DNA from: Clostridium sp.
Lineage (GTDB): Bacteria > Bacillota > Clostridia > Clostridiales > Clostridiaceae
NCBI RefSeq assembly: GCF_018372875.1
Contig: NZ_JAHAIF010000021.1
Coordinates: 1 to 44,721, forward strand
Length of the DNA: 44,721 nucleotides
Direction: 5' to 3'
How positions within the stretch are numbered: position 1 is the first letter of the stretch; every line of letters begins with the position of its first letter. The position numbers were made by a program, and so were the translations under genes. Below are positions 42,664-44,721 of the stretch, one piece after another. The notes beneath the pieces were generated by a model. That model was not told where the DNA came from and did no database searches. It saw only the letters and a program-made list of their open reading frames with translations.

Positions 42664-42693
42664 GAGAAATTGTTTGTGCAATTTCTCTTTTTT
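42664..42693 (+). terminator. Terminator after the DUF1934 gene
   Basis: The arms GAGAAATTG (42664-42672) and CAATTTCTC (42679-42687) flank a 6-base loop and are followed by six T residues. Arm sequence is almost the same as in the CYTH terminator at 12515-12544. Confidence 0.85.
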
Positions 42694-42790
42694 GTTGATA
42701 AAAATGTATAAAAGTCTTTTATAATGATTAGTTTTCAGACTAAATGGAAATAATTTCTTATAAGTGATAATTATAAGGGAGGTGTTTGTT

Positions 42791-43078
42791 ATGAGTTTAG
42801 AGGATAGGTATTTAAAAATATTACATGTAATATGCACATATTATGGGATGAGTACAGATGGTTTAATAAAACTTCTAGAAGAAAGAGATAACAAATACTT
42901 ACTGTTATTATTATTAAAGAAATATAAATGTATGGACCAAGAAAAAGTTAAAGAAGTATTTAATGTTAAGAATAAAAGAACTATAACTAATAATGTGAAA
43001 AGAGCAGAGGAAAAATTATTAATAAATAGAGACTTTAGAAAAAAGTTTTTTGAAATGGAAGAAGACTTGTTAAAATAG
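42791..43078 (+). CDS. Small DnaA-domain-IV-like protein
   Basis: The 95-residue protein resembles by eye the DNA-binding domain IV of DnaA: an N-terminal helix with YYGMSTDGLIKLLEERDNKY, a central helix pair, and VKNKRTITNNVKRAEEKLL in place of the GGRDHSTVxxAxxKI recognition helix, ending DFRKKFFEMEEDL like the DnaA C-terminus. There is no AAA+ domain. It could be a small DNA-binding protein, possibly touching DnaA-box-like sites; this is inferred. ATG 42791 follows AAGGGAGGTG; an in-frame ATG nine codons earlier has no binding site. Confidence 0.55.
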   Translation: MSLEDRYLKILHVICTYYGMSTDGLIKLLEERDNKYLLLLLLKKYKCMDQEKVKEVFNVKNKRTITNNVKRAEEKLLINRDFRKKFFEMEEDLLK

Positions 43079-43193
43079 CCATTAATGATATAATTATTTT
43101 ATAATCGTAGATGCATATCTATTTTCATCTCAAGTGCATTCAGAATTATTTTCACTAATTTATGAATAATTTTATATTTTTGGAGGTGTCATT

Positions 43194-44582
43194 TTGACCA
43201 AAGAACAATACGAAGATATGACTTTAGTAGAGTTAAAAGAAATAGCTAAGTCATTAGAGATTAAGAACATATCAAAGTTAAAAAAGAGTGAACTTATAGA
43301 TCAAATAATAGCAACAAAAGCTCATGAGATAAAAAAGGATGGAGTAGTTTTAAGAGAGAAGATTTCTCCTAAAAATAATACTGTTAATAGTACCAATAGG
43401 GAAGAATTAAGAAGTAGTGAGAAAAAAGAAGAACTGAAAGCTATGATAAATGATTCTCATATGGCTAGAGGAATACTTGAAATATTAGAAAATAATAATT
43501 TTGGATTTTTAAGATGTAAAAATTATTTAACAAGTAGTGAAGATATATATGTTTCTCCATCTCAAATAAGAAGATTTAACCTAAAAACTGGGGATGAAGT
43601 TATTGGGAAGGTTAGAGAGGCTAAAGAGGGAGAAAAGTTCAAGGCTTTATTATATGTTGATAAGGTAAATGGGGAACATCCTGAGAAGGCTATAGGAAGA
43701 AGAGCTTTTGAAAACTTAGTACCAATATATCCAGCAGAAAGAATTAGATTAGAAGGAAGTAATCCTTTAGATTTATCATCTAGAATGATGGATATAATAT
43801 GTCCTATAGGTAAAGGACAAAGAGGAATAATTGTAGCCCCTCCTAAGGCAGGTAAAACTACACTTTTAAAAAAGATTGCCCAAAGTATAACTAATAATAA
43901 CCCTGAAGTTGTATTGATAGTATTACTTATAGATGAAAGACCAGAAGAAGTTACTGATATGCAAAGAAGTATAAATGGAGAGGTAATTTATTCCACATTT
44001 GATGAAGAACCACAAAATCATGCAAAGGTATCACAAATAGTTTTAGAAAGAGCTAAGAGAATAGTTGAGCAAGGTAAAGATGTTGTAATTTTATTGGACT
44101 CTTTAACAAGGTTATCAAGAGCATATAACCTAACTATTACTCCAACAGGAAGAACTTTATCAGGTGGGTTGGATCCAGGAGCGTTAATTATGCCTAAGAA
44201 GTTTTTTGGAGCTGCTAGAAATATAGAAGGAGGCGGTAGTTTAACAATACTAGCTACAGCACTTGTTGATACAGGTTCAAGAATGGATGATATGATATTT
44301 GAAGAATTTAAGGGTACTGGTAATATGGAAGTGCACTTAGATAGAAAACTTCAAGAGAGAAGAATATTCCCAGCCATAGATATTTATAAGTCTGGTACAA
44401 GAAAAGAAGATTTATTATTAACAGATGAAGAAAAAGAAGTAGCATATTCAATTAGAAAAGTTATGTACAGAGATGGAAATATTGAAAATATAACAGAGAA
44501 GCTAATTAATATGTTATCTAAAACAAAAAATAATAAAGAATTTATACGTATATTTGAAAAAAGTGATATAGATAAGAAGTAA
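43194..44582 (+). CDS. rho: Transcription termination factor Rho
   Basis: The 462-residue hexameric helicase ends transcripts. It has a Rho N-terminal helix domain (about residues 1-45; [20 protein letters not shown]), an RNA-binding cold-shock domain (about 85-160; [15 protein letters not shown]), and the ATPase domain with Walker [14 protein letters not shown] near residue 215, [14 protein letters not shown] and Walker [12 protein letters not shown]. The start is TTG at 43194, with TGGAGGTG seven bases before. The 115-base gap before it holds nothing else recognised. Confidence 0.95.
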   Translation: MTKEQYEDMTLVELKEIAKSLEIKNISKLKKSELIDQIIATKAHEIKKDGVVLREKISPKNNTVNSTNREELRSSEKKEELKAMINDSHMARGILEILENNNFGFLRCKNYLTSSEDIYVSPSQIRRFNLKTGDEVIGKVREAKEGEKFKALLYVDKVNGEHPEKAIGRRAFENLVPIYPAERIRLEGSNPLDLSSRMMDIICPIGKGQRGIIVAPPKAGKTTLLKKIAQSITNNNPEVVLIVLLIDERPEEVTDMQRSINGEVIYSTFDEEPQNHAKVSQIVLERAKRIVEQGKDVVILLDSLTRLSRAYNLTITPTGRTLSGGLDPGALIMPKKFFGAARNIEGGGSLTILATALVDTGSRMDDMIFEEFKGTGNMEVHLDRKLQERRIFPAIDIYKSGTRKEDLLLTDEEKEVAYSIRKVMYRDGNIENITEKLINMLSKTKNNKEFIRIFEKSDIDKK

Positions 44583-44588
44583 AAAAAT

Positions 44589-44629
44589 GGGGCTGTCGCA
44601 CTAAATAATTAGTGCGTAGCTCTTTTTTT
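44589..44629 (+). terminator. Terminator of rho, possibly an element end
   Basis: The arms CGCACTA (44597-44603) and TAGTGCG (44610-44616) extend outward as GCT/AGC past a small bulge and are followed by seven T residues. The stem opens with GGGGCTGTCGCA, which resembles terminal repeats of some insertion sequences. Confidence 0.7.
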
Positions 44630-44637
44630 GTAAAAAA

Positions 44638-44670
44638 ATAAATCCCAAACTCTACGAGTTTAGGATTTAT
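44638..44670 (-). terminator. Minus-strand terminator at the right edge
   Basis: The 15-base arms at 44638-44652 and 44656-44670 pair with one mismatch; read on the minus strand, six or more T residues follow. It implies a minus-strand gene beyond the right edge. The frame read leftward from 44721 ends at a stop near 44683, but too little is visible to name it. Confidence 0.6.
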
Positions 44671-44721
44671 GATAAAATATTCTTATGCTAAAAAGAAACA
44701 TTTTACAAAAGAATTATACTT

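Noticed and set aside
12521..42687. The similar GAGAAATTG hairpins at 12521 and 42664 as a dispersed repeat family
   Set aside because: Both are simple terminators and the similarity is limited to about 9 bp per arm; two copies are not enough to claim a repeat.

Overview
This window is AT-rich DNA with Gram-positive features: strong AGGAGG ribosome binding sites, intrinsic terminators with U tracts, and many endospore genes (yabG, veg, sipL-type, spoIIR, three cotS-type genes). Gene content and codon use point to a Clostridium of cluster I (sensu stricto). The species cannot be fixed from sequence alone. No tRNA, rRNA, CRISPR array or prophage was seen. A mobile-element edge may begin just after rho at the right end.

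Layout. (a) 1-2751: the 3' end of a rubrerythrin-type gene, an alpha/beta hydrolase on the minus strand, and a cardiolipin synthase. (b) 2770-12506: a nearly complete aromatic amino acid operon, aroF-aroB-aroA-aroC-pheA-aroE-aroK-aroQ-aroF2-tyrA, covering every step from DAHP to chorismate, then prephenate, phenylpyruvate and 4-hydroxyphenylpyruvate. It is preceded by a consensus promoter, an ORF of 43 codons packed with Phe/Tyr/Trp codons, and an intrinsic terminator, which together look like ribosome-mediated attenuation. (c) 12515-17745: CYTH protein, purine nucleoside phosphorylase, class B sortase, Na/Pi cotransporter with PhoU domain, and a nucleoid-associated (NdpA-type) protein.

(d) 17740-23623: a flavin-based extracellular electron transfer (FLEET) type locus. 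It has ApbE flavin transferase, a small lipoprotein with an ApbE target motif, NDH-2 with a membrane extension, EetA-like, EetB-like and a polyprenyl diphosphate synthase. (e) 23602-25757: a LysR regulator divergent from an orphan solute-binding protein. (f) 25746-33319: a spore coat cluster of two GT4 glycosyltransferases (CotSA-like), three CotS-family kinase-like proteins and one degenerate CotS-like pseudokinase, ending in the coat protease gene yabG. Several of these genes share a sigma-K-like promoter arrangement (ACA, 16 bases, then NATANNNTA).

(g) 33466-41150: veg, an intergenic region of 507 bp with a 25-bp tandem repeat and a candidate small RNA, a SipL-type coat morphogenetic gene, the cyanophycin genes cphB-cphA, ispE, and spoIIR. 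The spoIIR ribosome binding site lies inside a hairpin. (h) 41238-44582: PP-loop protein, DUF1934 protein, a short DnaA-domain-IV-like protein, and rho.

The signals most worth a second look are regulatory: the aromatic-rich leader peptide and attenuator before aroF; the structured leader plus terminator plus ATT start before the coat pseudokinase; the spoIIR hairpin; and the minus-strand small RNA candidate near 34036-34121.
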